Assembly: GCF_900109885.1 (NCBI RefSeq)
Contig: NZ_FOBS01000012.1
Span: 1 to 64,000 of the forward strand
Direction of reading: 5' to 3'
From: Syntrophus gentianae
GTDB lineage: Bacteria; Desulfobacterota; Syntrophia; Syntrophales; Syntrophaceae
DNA: 64,000 nucleotides
Shown here: positions 1 through 8,729 of the stretch, piece after piece
Layout of the letters: each line of letters starts with the position of its first letter
Position numbering within the stretch: position 1 is the first letter of the stretch
Translations under genes and position numbers: made by a program
The notes under the pieces: generated by a model
Database searches by the model: none
What the model was told of the DNA's origin: nothing
Seen by the model: the letters and a program-made list of their open reading frames with translations, nothing else

Positions 1-164
1 ATCAAATCGTCTGTGAAAGTCCCAAATACCTTGATGTCATATTGATCGGTTCCATCTTTGTCCACATAAATAACGCAGGCCGATATGCTCTCCTTATGGA
101 CATCCAGGCCGCAACAAATGGGGTGCACTGTTCCAATAATTTTGCTATCTTCACGCTGAGTCAT
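1..164 (-). CDS. IS110-family transposase, N-terminal part (cut by window edge)
   Basis: The reading frame starts at ATG 164 behind a good ribosome site (AGGAGG at 171-176) and runs off the left edge, so only about 54 residues are visible. They contain the GLDVHKESI segment that begins the DEDD (RuvC-like) catalytic domain of IS110-family transposases, with the first catalytic Asp in it. The rest of the domain and the Tnp20 serine region lie outside the window. A diverged copy of this same 5' end occurs at 8545-8658 and a C-terminal remnant at 10896-11063, so the family has been active here more than once. The upstream DNA (165-329) is the element's noncoding end. Confidence 0.85.
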   Translation of the reverse strand, partial: MTQREDSKIIGTVHPICCGLDVHKESISACVIYVDKDGTDQYDIKVFGTFTDDL

Positions 165-329
165 GGTTTTCCTCCTGATTAAAAGTTTTTTGGGAAATTC
201 TTTTGTCAGTGGATTACCGTGACTCACTCCTGTATCGCAACAGCAATATTTTCATCCTTCGTTGTGCCCGTGCCGGGCATGGTGGTTAGTTGCAAATGTC
301 TTTATACTTCGTTCCTGAGATACTTGGCA
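165..329 (-). other. Noncoding DNA upstream of the IS110 transposase; candidate bridge RNA region
   Basis: This 165-base gap lies between the transposase start and the end of the next gene. It contains a strong hairpin at 265-279 (TGCCCG, loop TGC, CGGGCA). IS110-group elements are known to encode a structured bridge RNA in the noncoding end upstream of the transposase, so one could lie here. The element boundary was not identified and the RNA itself cannot be confirmed by eye. Confidence 0.25.
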
Positions 330-1016
330 TCAGCCTTCGCTCCATACTAGTGGGTGCCGAACCGGAATTCGTCCCAGCATCGGTTTGTCTCCAGCTAGGC
401 CAGCCTTAACTGGCGCAATCTCCTCAGCGAGAAACATCACCCGCATCCGCTCAGGAAATGTTTGGTTGATCTCATAAAACCCTTTCTGTCCTGCGCCTAT
501 GGTTGTATTTACTCCAAGCGCTGTAGAAAGAGACATCTCACCTCCAATCGCTCCCAGTTGGGCCTGTGTTAGACGATAGGTCATAGCAGTTGCTGAGCGA
601 GTTTCACGGATGACGTAGTAACGATTGTCAATGCGGTAGTTAAGACTGGCCAGCACAGGTGCCATTGCTCGATCCATCGCTGTATCAAAAGAGAACTGAC
701 GCACCGAATTAATGATCTCAAACTCAAGTGTTTCTATATCCTCCACGTTTAACTTGCCACTGAATCTGTCAAGTCCTAGAAAATTTGCAAAGAATCCTAT
801 GTTTGCTTGTATCTTCTGCTGTACCTTAGCTACTGCCTCAGCCCCCTCGTTTGTATCGACAGTTACTTGATCGACCATGAAACGGCGTCTAGCTTCATCA
901 ATGCGAAACAGTGTGCCCACTGGTTCTTGTGTGGTTGGATTTTTGTAAAGTTGCCAGCCTTCTTCGAGCATCTTGGCATATTCGCGTTTTCTTCCTCCGA
1001 ATAATGAAATCGGCAT
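330..1016 (-). CDS. Conserved-looking protein of unknown function, third gene of metalloprotease operon
   Basis: This is a 228-residue soluble protein with no signal peptide or membrane segment; the family is not recognised. The start is well supported by AAAGGAGG just upstream. It follows the metalloprotease gene after only 12 bases, so the two are almost certainly co-transcribed and probably co-functional. The N-terminal half alternates short charged and hydrophobic stretches as beta-rich proteins do. The middle has a motif NRYYVIRE followed by Ser/Ala/Thr-rich sequence, and the C-terminal third has a Gly/Ala/Ser-rich stretch. Possible roles are a substrate, effector or partner of the protease; the sequence alone does not choose between them. 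Confidence 0.75.
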   Translation of the reverse strand: MPISLFGGRKREYAKMLEEGWQLYKNPTTQEPVGTLFRIDEARRRFMVDQVTVDTNEGAEAVAKVQQKIQANIGFFANFLGLDRFSGKLNVEDIETLEFEIINSVRQFSFDTAMDRAMAPVLASLNYRIDNRYYVIRETRSATAMTYRLTQAQLGAIGGEMSLSTALGVNTTIGAGQKGFYEINQTFPERMRVMFLAEEIAPVKAGLAGDKPMLGRIPVRHPLVWSEG

Positions 1017-1028
1017 AAATACCTCCTT

Positions 1029-2348
1029 TCACATCAGCTCTTTCAACCTGCCGACAGACTGCTGTATTGACTCGAATACCATGTAATGAATCTGTTCTCT
1101 TGCCTTTCCCGATTCCAGCATCCACCCACTGGCGAGGCAAGAATAAGCAATCTTGACAGCGGTGTCGACATGAATACAAAGTAGTTGTTCGCGCAGCAAG
1201 CATTCTCTTGCGATATTTCTATCTAGTTCAGGAAGTTCATTCACTGGCTCAATTCGTCTTACTGGCTTATCGATGGGCTCAGAATAAGCCCCACGGGCGT
1301 GCAGCAATGCGTCCATGGTTAAGATCGCACGCAGCAGTGTGAAGCGGTGTACCTCGCCAAACAAATCAGCGGCATGTATGTAGTTCTCGTGTTGCCGAGC
1401 CATAATCAGCGCTAGATCCATCACATTCGTTAGTTTGTTACAACCGAGCTTGCACAGGAATATCATCAAGTCACGCTGCCAATAGTAAAGTGCTGTCGCG
1501 AAAAGTGCATTAACAATACAGGCTAGGAGGTGGTCAGCACGAAAGGGATTAGTCGCTACCATACGATCAAGCACTTGTTGCAATAAGACCGCTGCATGGT
1601 CATCCGCATTTGATTCATCCAAATACCAATGCTGGTAATTGAGCTGACTGTCGGATAGTTTCTCGCACCAGTTCTTAACATTCAATCCTATTTCGCTAGA
1701 TTCATCGATCACCTCACGGAATACAGGTAGGGTACACCCAAGTCGGTTAAGTTCACGAACATGCCTTGCCAGCTTCACCAAGGAACTTCCCACATGAGTC
1801 TCAAGCGGTGCTTCTGGATCGATAAAAGCACCAAAAGCACGCTGATCTTGGTTTTGGTTCAGGTGCCCGAGTTCATGTCCTATTAAAAACATCAGCAAAA
1901 TTGCTAAGCTGTCTACAGCCTCACTATCCGCTTCTTCACGACCGGGAAGATGATCAAGCAAGCGGAGTCGGTTCACGTATCGACGCGGATCGGGTTGTAT
2001 GCGATCAACCAAACCAAATAGGTCTTCGTCACTTCGAAGGTAAGGGATTGCGTATAGTTTACCGGCCAGTCCGAAGGAACGCATGGCGGCTTCTGTTTCA
2101 AGCAAATATGCTTCATTGACGAGAATCGCTTGTTCCTCAAGCAAGGCGGCGCAATTGTCAGTGTAGAAACGACCTTTAAGTATATCGGGCGGGGCATCAC
2201 GATAGTCAACAACATACAGCTGTGAGTTAGCTAACCGTTCCGATGCTTCTGTTCCTTCTAAGAGCGGAACCATCGCCTGTAATGCGCGCTGAATGAAAGG
2301 ATCAGTCGATTCAAACTGTGCTAATGCTACATCGATTGCGCAAGTCAT
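1029..2348 (-). CDS. Zinc metalloprotease-like protein (HELGH, M48-like ligand pattern)
   Basis: The gene encodes about 439 residues. HELGH at residues 158-162 matches the HExxH zinc site. A second motif, E-S-N-A-D at 245-249, sits about 85 residues later and fits the ExxxD pattern that supplies the third zinc ligand in M48-type gluzincins. There is no signal peptide; a weakly hydrophobic stretch precedes HELGH, and a helical region lies around residues 260-300. The start is placed at ATG 2348, with GGAGGAAAT just upstream; this ATG overlaps the stop of the TPR gene by four bases, which suggests translational coupling. An upstream in-frame start at 2396 exists but lies inside the TPR gene and lacks that site. 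Fold and ligands are inferred from motifs; the substrate is unknown. Confidence 0.75.
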   Translation of the reverse strand: MTCAIDVALAQFESTDPFIQRALQAMVPLLEGTEASERLANSQLYVVDYRDAPPDILKGRFYTDNCAALLEEQAILVNEAYLLETEAAMRSFGLAGKLYAIPYLRSDEDLFGLVDRIQPDPRRYVNRLRLLDHLPGREEADSEAVDSLAILLMFLIGHELGHLNQNQDQRAFGAFIDPEAPLETHVGSSLVKLARHVRELNRLGCTLPVFREVIDESSEIGLNVKNWCEKLSDSQLNYQHWYLDESNADDHAAVLLQQVLDRMVATNPFRADHLLACIVNALFATALYYWQRDLMIFLCKLGCNKLTNVMDLALIMARQHENYIHAADLFGEVHRFTLLRAILTMDALLHARGAYSEPIDKPVRRIEPVNELPELDRNIARECLLREQLLCIHVDTAVKIAYSCLASGWMLESGKAREQIHYMVFESIQQSVGRLKELM

Positions 2349-3100
2349 TTCGATATTTCCTCCCCGAATATATAAGGAAATGTTTTCTGCTTCCACGTTT
2401 GTGCATCTAGTTCGGGATGTGCCACTAAATACCGATCAACTAAGCGGTGAAATGCAGGAGCAACGGGCTCCCAGCGTTCTGGTCCAATATTACCTTTAAG
2501 ACGAATGAACAGATCAGTAGAGGCCTCCAACGCGAATGATGGATCTGTATCATGCAAGGCGTCCACTACTTGTATCAATGCTAGCCGAGTATTCACATCG
2601 GTGTCACAATTCGAGGAGTCCATCGCAAGAAGTTCGAGGCTCTTTTTGAGTCGCTTTAGGGCTTCAGTGAGATGACCATTATTGGCTTCAAGCATTGCAA
2701 GGTTGGTCGAGGCAGATGCTGCATTAGAAAAATCATTATGCAGGAGTGCATAAGTCATTACCTCCTTATTGACAGCGTAAGAAGCTGCCAGACGACCAAG
2801 TCGATTCCAGCTGTTGGCGAGTGTGATAAGGTTAGTGCAGTAATTTTTTGGGTTGTTGGAGCATTCCTTAGATTCCAATAATTTCTGCATTGCTATCAGT
2901 GCTAAGTCAGGATGGCCGCTCCTAGAGCATATGAAGCCAATAAATTGAAGATACTGCAATCGATCTGGGCCATCTCTCCATGTCTCGATGTCCTCAATTG
3001 CTTTTAAATACTGCTGTCCGGCTTTGCCGTATTGACCCACACGCGTGCTTTCAATGCCTTGGTCGAGCAGCGCTTTTACAGTCGTGTCAAAAGACTCCAT
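2345..3100 (-). CDS. TPR-repeat protein, first gene of metalloprotease operon
   Basis: The protein has about 251 residues made of helical pairs typical of tetratricopeptide repeats (for example AGQQYLKAIEDIE and the NLAMLEANNGHLTEALKRL region). It would act as a protein-binding scaffold. It has no signal peptide. It ends in a four-base overlap with the metalloprotease gene. The start is uncertain: ATG 3100 is preceded by a run of nine G, ATG 3115 lies just before that run, and an in-frame TTG lies at 3124. If translation begins upstream of the G run, changes in its length would switch the frame. TPR proteins paired with proteases often recognise a ligand or regulate the enzyme; that is inference here. 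Confidence 0.75.
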   Translation of the reverse strand: MESFDTTVKALLDQGIESTRVGQYGKAGQQYLKAIEDIETWRDGPDRLQYLQFIGFICSRSGHPDLALIAMQKLLESKECSNNPKNYCTNLITLANSWNRLGRLAASYAVNKEVMTYALLHNDFSNAASASTNLAMLEANNGHLTEALKRLKKSLELLAMDSSNCDTDVNTRLALIQVVDALHDTDPSFALEASTDLFIRLKGNIGPERWEPVAPAFHRLVDRYLVAHPELDAQTWKQKTFPYIFGEEISK

Positions 3101-3132
3101 CGCCCCCCCCCACATTAGGACCAAATAAAAAT

Positions 3133-3160
3133 ATTATAAAAAATTTTAAGTAACTGTTCA
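3133..3160 (-). promoter_or_regulatory. Putative promoter of the TPR/metalloprotease operon
   Basis: On the minus strand TATAAT is at 3138-3133 and TGAACA at 3160-3155, separated by 16 bases. It lies 30-60 bases upstream of the operon's first gene. The -10 box is perfect; the -35 match is moderate. Confidence 0.45.
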
Positions 3161-3169
3161 GCATAATTT

Positions 3170-3220
3170 ATTGATCCTTGAAAAACCCCGTCCTTTGGGC
3201 GGGGTTTTTCAAGGATCAAT
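3170..3220. repeat. Perfect 21-bp inverted repeat (long hairpin)
   Basis: Arms 3170-3190 and 3200-3220 are exactly complementary around a 9-base loop. The arms contain a C4/G4 block flanked by A5/T5, so an RNA from either strand would fold into a terminator-like hairpin. The repeat sits at the 3' side of the RAYT gene, just outside its 17-bp inverted repeat, and may be a REP-type hairpin of that element. Part of the arm (ATTGATCCT) occurs again near 3925. Confidence 0.85.
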
Positions 3221-3223
3221 AAA

Positions 3224-3969
3224 GGGACACTTCCCGTATTAAATTACTTTCTACTTTTTGGGGCGACCCGCCTTGCCTGGCAATATCTTTCGGCAAAGTT
3301 TATTTTCCAATTCCGAAAGGAAGTCTTCACTTCCCAAAGGACGCCCGGTTGAAGTATTCACCCTGATCTTTTGATCCATCAGCTTATCGGTATGCATCAG
3401 GAATGTCCGGTAGGCTTCCCGATCTTTTTCATCAAGCCACCCTTTCCCTGTAACCAATCCGTCTTCTTGTCCCCTGATATTGGCTCGGCAACTCGACCAA
3501 AGATAGTCCTCCGGACGTGTCACCAGCGCCGATTTTACAGGATTTTGCTCAATGTATCTTGCCACTGCCCATAAATAGGATTCCGTATCAACAATAGTCG
3601 AAAAGAATCGGTTCTGCCACAAACGACCGCTACGTTTGTATTTCCGGTTGACGTGCTGTGTGTACAGAAGATTTGTCCTGCCGATGCAGCGGGACAATGA
3701 CACATCACCGGCTGGAACGGCCAGGATATGGACATGGTTGGTCATCAGGCAATAGGCCCAGACTCAACGGCCAATCTTTCGCAGTAGTCTTTCAGCAGTG
3801 ATAAGTACCTGGCTTTGTCTTCATCATCCAAAAAGACATCGACGCGGTTATTACCCCGCTGGGTGATATGATGTGGATAATGGGGTGCTATGATACGGGC
3901 GATTCTCGGCATGAAAAATATCTACATTGATCCTCACCAGTTGTCAAACATAAATACGGGAAGTGTCCC
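3224..3969 (-). mobile_element. RAYT (REP-associated tyrosine transposase) element with 17-bp inverted ends
   Basis: Seventeen bases at 3224-3240 and 3953-3969 are perfect inverted copies of each other (core GGGACACTTCCC) and flank the transposase gene on both sides. The right copy forms the abnormal last codons of the truncated TPR gene at 3944-4726, so insertion of the element most simply explains the loss of that gene's 3' part. A short direct repeat (CCCCATATTT twice, 3967-3986) lies at the junction. Confidence 0.75.
3251..3912 (-). pseudogene. REP-associated tyrosine transposase (Y1/IS200-like), frameshifted
   Basis: The gene should start at ATG 3912, where the N-terminal segment ending ITQRGNNR is read, typical of RAYT proteins of the Y1_Tnp family. 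That frame stops near 3748. The other frame continues from about 3757 with the AYCLM then TNHVHIL segment, which carries the HUH metal-binding histidines, and the ARYIEQNPVK segment typical of these proteins. One missing base around 3755-3760 explains the break. The C-terminal part is intact for about 164 residues. The product is probably inactive unless frameshifting occurs. The gene lies inside its 17-bp inverted ends. Confidence 0.85.
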
Positions 3970-4726
3970 CATATTTCCCCATATTTCCCTTTTGCTTGTC
4001 AGCTTTGGCCAAGTCGAGTGCTTGATAAAAACGCTCATAGGATGGCTCGTTAACGGTACATCTTGCTGCAAATGCGTAGTAAACATTAGAACGGTTATCA
4101 TAAGCATAGAATACAGCGATTGGGTTCTTGGCCCCTTGGGCGGCTTCAATCTCAAGGTTGAAGTTGTATAACGCACCATCAAGGTTTCCCTGCTTGAGTT
4201 GAATGTTCCCCAGTTCGTCAAGGGCCTGTTCAAGCAAGTCTTTGTCACCGGTCGTTTTAGCGAGTCGCACAGCCTCCGTTGCGTCGGTAAGCGCCTGGCC
4301 TAAGTTTCGTGAGTTTCTTTCCGCCTTTGCGCGCAAGAAAAGCGCTTTAGCCTGGAGCGCTATATCATTTCCGCGTTTTGCCATCTTTTCCGCTTGCCGA
4401 TAGAGGTCGATGGCATTGGGCCATTGAGACTGCCACCGATAGATGTCACCCCGCTTTATCAGGCCCAGTGCCAGGGCAGACCAGTTCTCCCGAGCCTCGA
4501 ACATACGGTTGCTTTCGGTGAGCTCAGCATCCGCTTGTGCCAGATCAGGCATTCGGGAATCAAAGTCACCGGTCTTTCTCACATGATCGCTAAAAGCATC
4601 GATACGCTGGATCGCCTGCTTCTGCAAAGACACCGGGTCACCCTGCGCAAAGGCCGATGAGAAAAAAAGGATTGTACACAATAATCCTACATGGAAAGTG
4701 GTCAGGAAAAGCTTTCGACGATTCAT
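3944..4726 (-). pseudogene. Secreted TPR protein truncated at its 3' end by the RAYT element
   Basis: The frame has 260 codons. It starts with a clear signal peptide (MNRRK, hydrophobic core, cleavage after AFA), so the product would be exported. TPR-like helical repeats fill residues 70-200. The last 17 or so codons are encoded by the inverted repeat of the RAYT element rather than by the original gene. Proteins with this N-terminal layout often continue into a CHAT protease domain or more TPRs, but nothing of that kind remains here. Whether the shortened protein is made is unknown. Confidence 0.7.
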
Positions 4727-5273
4727 GGTTACCTCACAATTGGTGAAAATGTCTTACATGACAGAAGGGAATGACGATTCTGGGTCCATGATTTATAAAA
4801 CTACGCACATTACGATGCTTTATGAAACCGGCTTTTTGTGGGATCCTCTACAGCCGATAGTTGTACACCCAACTGAAGGGACATTTTGAGGGCAGTTTTC
4901 TATGTGGCAGCATCAAAGGTGAAGGGCCAGGGTGGTGCAGAGTTTTTAATAAGCACAGGAAGATGCTACCAAGCTTCATAGAATTTGAAACAAGATAGGG
5001 GAAGAGAAAGCCTAGAGATCTCATCCCGTTAAATGACTGAACTTCAAACAAAACCTGCACTTTTTATCTCATAATAAGAAAATAAGATCAACTTTTTTGC
5101 ACACCAGGTCTGGATATTGTCATAGCAAGCAAATATAGCCTTAATTGGTTATGACTTTGACGATTGCGGTCAGACCCCTTTGAGGGGCCAGCCATTGTAA
5201 TGCCTACGGCTATGCCGGAGGAAAGTTATTATGTAGCCGGTTACGACCCTGCCTTGAAAATAACCGTTACTTT
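4727..5273. other. Intergenic region without recognisable gene
   Basis: About 550 bases lie between the start of the truncated TPR gene and the end of the RTX protease gene. No supported coding frame was found on either strand. An imperfect dyad at 5202-5220 (CCTACGGC, TAT, GCCGGAGG) could form a hairpin downstream of the RTX gene, but it lacks a T-run. Confidence 0.5.
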
Positions 5274-8200
5274 CTAAGCAGCATAGGCAAAGTCCGTATT
5301 GTCCAGCGAAGTCGCTGTTGTGGAGCCGACCGTACAGATCAGGACGGAATCCCCTGCAGTACTGCTCGTGGGGTTGTACCAGATATCACCGGTCGTCGTG
5401 TCGTTGTAAATTCCACTGGACTCTGTGCCGTTCCCTGTGGATCCGGTTCCTTCGACATACGATCCGGCGTTGAGCACCTTGCTTGTAAAAGAAAGGCCCT
5501 TGATTTTGGAATTGATTAAGCCGTCAAGGAAGTCCCTCAATACGATGGTGTCATCCGCATGTGAAAAGCTCTTGATGGTATCGCGGTTGGCTGCACCGGA
5601 TTCTGAGAAAACAAAGAGGTCCAGACCGGTTCCGCCGTTCAGGGTATCGTTGCCGGCGCCGCCGTTCAGTGTGTCATTCCCCCCGTATCCATCAAGGGAA
5701 TCATTGCCGTCGCCTCCGGACAGGAGGTTGGCGTTCGCGTTGCCGCCAATCGAGTTGTTCAGGGAATTGCCGATTCCGGTGGTCGCCGTGCTGCGGAGAT
5801 AAAGGTTCTCCACGTTGGCATCGAGCGTGAAGCTGGCATAGGCGTAAACTCTGTCGGTGCCGCCACCTGCATCCTCCAAAAGGGTGTCGCTTGCGCTGTT
5901 GACGTAATAGGTGTCGTTTCCCGTGCCGCCGCTCAGAGTGTCATTGCCCGTACCGCCGTTGAGATAGTCGTCCCCGCCGTATCCGTAAAGGGAGTCGTTT
6001 CCCGCGTAGCCGTAAAGGTCGTTGACGCTGCCGGTGCCGTAGAGCGTGTTGCCAAGGCCGTTTCCGAAACCATTGGCCGCTGTGCTGTAAAGGCGCAGAA
6101 TCTCGACGTTGTCCGTCAGCGTGTAGCTGGTGATATAGGAACGGACCGTATCGGTCCCTTCGCCTGCTGACTCGACAACAGAATCGGCCGTGCTGTCGAC
6201 GTAATAGGTGTCGCTGCTCGCGCCGCCGTACATCGTGTCGTTGCCTGTGCCGCCGTTCAAGGTATCGCTTCCCTTATACCCGTAAAGGGTGTCGTTTCCC
6301 TCGTATCCGCGCAGCGAGTTGCTGAGGTCGCTGCCGAAGATCCGGTTGGCAAGGGCATTGCCATAGCCGTTCGGGGCCGTGCCGAACAAGTAGAGTTTCT
6401 CGATGGAATCAGGCAGGGTGTAGCTGATATAGGCGTTGACGGTGTCGGTGCCGGATCCGAAAGACTCGGAAACCACGTCTCCGGTGCTGTCCACGACATA
6501 GGTGTCGTTTCCCGCGAATCCGTACATGGTGTCGTCCCCGGTCATGCCGTTGAGGAAGTCGGCGCCTTCATACCCGTACAAGTTATCGTTTCCGGCATAC
6601 CCGTAAAGGGTGTTGTCGCCTTCGGTTCCGGAGACGATGTTATTCAGCGCGTTTCCGTACCCGGTGACTGCCGCGCCGTACATGTAGAGGTTTTCGACGT
6701 TTCCAGGCAGGGCGTAATTGTTGATATAGGCATTGACCCGGTCGGTACCGGAGTCAGCAGCCTCGTTAATGGAGTCGTCGGAACTGTCGACGTAATACAG
6801 ATCGTCTCCCGTGCCTCCCGACAGAGAGTCGCTTCCCTCGCCGCCGTCCAAGGTGTCGTTCCCCCATTTGCCATTCAGCGTATCATTTCCGGCATTGCCG
6901 TTGATCGTATCGTCTCCCGTGCCTCCATTAAAGGAATCATTTCCGTCACCGCCGGACAAAGTATCGTTTCCGGCATCGCCATAGAACACATCGTCGCCGG
7001 ATGATCCACTGAGAGTATCGTTTCCGTCGCCGCCGTAAAGTTTGTCGGTTCCACTTCCTCCGCTCAGGGTATCGTTTTCGTCTCCACCGTACAGGGTATC
7101 GTTTCCGGAGCTGCCGATCAGCGTGTCCTCACCGTCACCGCCGGACAGGATGTCGTTCCCGGAATAGCCGTACAGGTTGTCGCTACCCGCGCCGCCCGTC
7201 AGGACATTAACGGCGCTGTTGCCTATAATGGTGTCGTCACCGGAACCGCCGACCGCTTGTTCGATCACCGTTCCGACGGCAATCGTCATGTTGCCTTCCT
7301 GACCGCCAATGTCCGAGATCGATCCGACGGTTGACGTGCCTGACGCCACGGCGAGATTGATCCTCTGGTCGGCCGAATAGCCGGAGAAGTCCACCGCGTC
7401 GACGCCGCCGTCATCAATAATACAGAAGGCATTCTTGTCGGCATAGAGCTGAAGGTCTGCCATCACCTCGCTTTTGGATGAGGAAATAGTGGTGTTGAAC
7501 CCGTAGATCGTATCGCCGGTAAAGGCCGATGACCCGTAATAGTCGCGCAGGGTCTCGATGTCCGCGGCCATGACGGTGATGAGGTAATTATGATCGGCGT
7601 CAATCATCGTGTTCCCGGTCTGGCTGAAATACGACATGATGGTCTGCTGCCAGCTGTCGTTCAAAAAAATGTTGTTGTTTGAGGTCGCCTGTGAAGAATC
7701 GGTGATGTAGGTGGCGGTTAAGTTGTAGGGACCGGGATGCCCCAGTCCAAGAGCATGCAGGGTTTCATGGATGATGGTCTGGTAGGTATAGTCATTTGCA
7801 TTCGACGTACCTCCCTCCCAGTTCGCGTTCACGTTTACCCATGAATAGTTGATATAGTGATGATTGTCGGTGCCGTTACCCAGGGTGTTGAATAGCTTTG
7901 AGTTGCTCTTGGCGCCGCTGGCGTTGTCCTTGTAGAAAATGTCGACATCGGAGCCGGTGTCTGTAGTCTTCACGAAATTGATGCCCAGAATCTCGCCCAG
8001 GTAGTCGAGCGCATCATCAACCAGCGCTCGGCGCGGGGCAGTCAGGCCGTCCGCGTCCGTGCCCGCGCCCGAGATGTCGTCGAATCCCGAGGTGTTGTAG
8101 TAAAGCGTGCCGTTGTTTCCCGAGATGGCCGAGTCTCCCATGTTGAAAGAGCGGTAATGCGTATCTGTCGAGTCCCAGTACCCCTGCTTGAGATAACCGG

Positions 8201-8438
8201 CGATCCCGTTGATGGTGTAGTACGGCAGGGGGGAAAACTCTTCGACGGCCGCCTCGCCTGCCTCAGCATTGCCGATCCCGGGATTGAGTCCATAAAGGGT
8301 GTTGCCGTCAGTGCCGTAAAGGATATTGTTGACAAAATATCCATTTGGGTAATCATCATCTTCGTAACCGTGGATAGAGTCGGCTTCATCCGTTCCGGTT
8401 AGCGTATTTGTAAAAGTCTCTCCCTTGATAAGTGCCAT
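5274..8438 (-). CDS. RTX protein with serralysin-like M10 metalloprotease domain
   Basis: The protein has 1054 residues. [11 protein letters not shown] at 224-234 is the HExxHxxGxxH zinc site of metzincins, and IMSYF at 267-271 supplies the Met-turn, as in peptidase M10 serralysins. Residues of about 390-1000 are Gly-Asp-rich calcium-binding RTX nonapeptides (GGxGxDxLx), interrupted by repeated modules with YYVDS and VENLYL blocks. There is no N-terminal signal peptide. As in other RTX proteins, export by a type I system using the C-terminus is expected, but no such transporter is in the window. The start has GGAGGGA upstream. The C-terminal 120 residues closely match those of the next RTX gene. 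Confidence 0.9.
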   Translation of the reverse strand: MALIKGETFTNTLTGTDEADSIHGYEDDDYPNGYFVNNILYGTDGNTLYGLNPGIGNAEAGEAAVEEFSPLPYYTINGIAGYLKQGYWDSTDTHYRSFNMGDSAISGNNGTLYYNTSGFDDISGAGTDADGLTAPRRALVDDALDYLGEILGINFVKTTDTGSDVDIFYKDNASGAKSNSKLFNTLGNGTDNHHYINYSWVNVNANWEGGTSNANDYTYQTIIHETLHALGLGHPGPYNLTATYITDSSQATSNNNIFLNDSWQQTIMSYFSQTGNTMIDADHNYLITVMAADIETLRDYYGSSAFTGDTIYGFNTTISSSKSEVMADLQLYADKNAFCIIDDGGVDAVDFSGYSADQRINLAVASGTSTVGSISDIGGQEGNMTIAVGTVIEQAVGGSGDDTIIGNSAVNVLTGGAGSDNLYGYSGNDILSGGDGEDTLIGSSGNDTLYGGDENDTLSGGSGTDKLYGGDGNDTLSGSSGDDVFYGDAGNDTLSGGDGNDSFNGGTGDDTINGNAGNDTLNGKWGNDTLDGGEGSDSLSGGTGDDLYYVDSSDDSINEAADSGTDRVNAYINNYALPGNVENLYMYGAAVTGYGNALNNIVSGTEGDNTLYGYAGNDNLYGYEGADFLNGMTGDDTMYGFAGNDTYVVDSTGDVVSESFGSGTDTVNAYISYTLPDSIEKLYLFGTAPNGYGNALANRIFGSDLSNSLRGYEGNDTLYGYKGSDTLNGGTGNDTMYGGASSDTYYVDSTADSVVESAGEGTDTVRSYITSYTLTDNVEILRLYSTAANGFGNGLGNTLYGTGSVNDLYGYAGNDSLYGYGGDDYLNGGTGNDTLSGGTGNDTYYVNSASDTLLEDAGGGTDRVYAYASFTLDANVENLYLRSTATTGIGNSLNNSIGGNANANLLSGGDGNDSLDGYGGNDTLNGGAGNDTLNGGTGLDLFVFSESGAANRDTIKSFSHADDTIVLRDFLDGLINSKIKGLSFTSKVLNAGSYVEGTGSTGNGTESSGIYNDTTTGDIWYNPTSSTAGDSVLICTVGSTTATSLDNTDFAYAA

Positions 8439-8474
8439 GACCTTATCCCTCCAATTCTTTTACATTACTCGATC

Positions 8475-8518
8475 ATCTGAAATACTTGAAGTTATTGGCC
8501 TGCTCCCCTGGGATATTA
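8475..8518 (-). repeat. Upstream block shared by both RTX genes (copy 1)
   Basis: About 44 bases upstream of this RTX gene match 10197-10240, the same position upstream of the second RTX gene; the best-preserved stretch is AAATACTTGAAGTTAT. A shared promoter or regulator site left by duplication is the simplest reading. Confidence 0.6.
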
Positions 8519-8544
8519 CGGAGTCCACATTCTTCAGTCGAAAA

Positions 8545-8658
8545 GTGACTCATAGTGAAGATAGCAAACTTATCGGCATGGTGCACCCCATTTCTTGCGG
8601 ATTGGATGTTCGAAAGGAGAGCATATCGACCTGTGGTTGTGATCGGGAAAAACTGTGA
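8545..8658 (+). pseudogene. Remnant of the 5' end of an IS110-family transposase
   Basis: The frame from GTG 8545 reads SEDSKLIG, then HPISCGLDVRKESIS. This is a diverged copy of the transposase start at 1-164, and the two are also clearly similar at DNA level. It ends in a stop at 8658 after about 37 codons, with no further transposase sequence. It lies between the two RTX genes on the opposite strand and is not functional. Confidence 0.8.
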
Positions 8659-8685
8659 GGAAGATATGGACAACGGATAGACTTT

Positions 8686-8712
8686 GACTCCCCCAACTTT
8701 TACGGGGGAGTC
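8686..8712 (-). terminator. Hairpin downstream of the second RTX gene
   Basis: GACTCCCCC (8686-8694) and GGGGGAGTC (8704-8712) form a perfect 9-bp stem 18 bases after the stop of the RTX gene. No long T-run follows on the minus strand, so it may act as an mRNA 3' end stabiliser rather than a classical terminator. Confidence 0.5.
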
Positions 8713-8729
8713 AGTAAAAAATCCATGAA

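Noticed and set aside
330-1016. Reading the 228-residue protein as a bacterial gasdermin because of the adjacent protease
   Set aside because: No lipidated N-terminal cysteine or recognisable gasdermin motif is visible; only gene order suggests it. A structure prediction would be needed.
5600-7300. CRISPR-like regular repetition
   Set aside because: The period is that of 9-residue RTX codons with variable sequence; there are no constant repeats with unique spacers.
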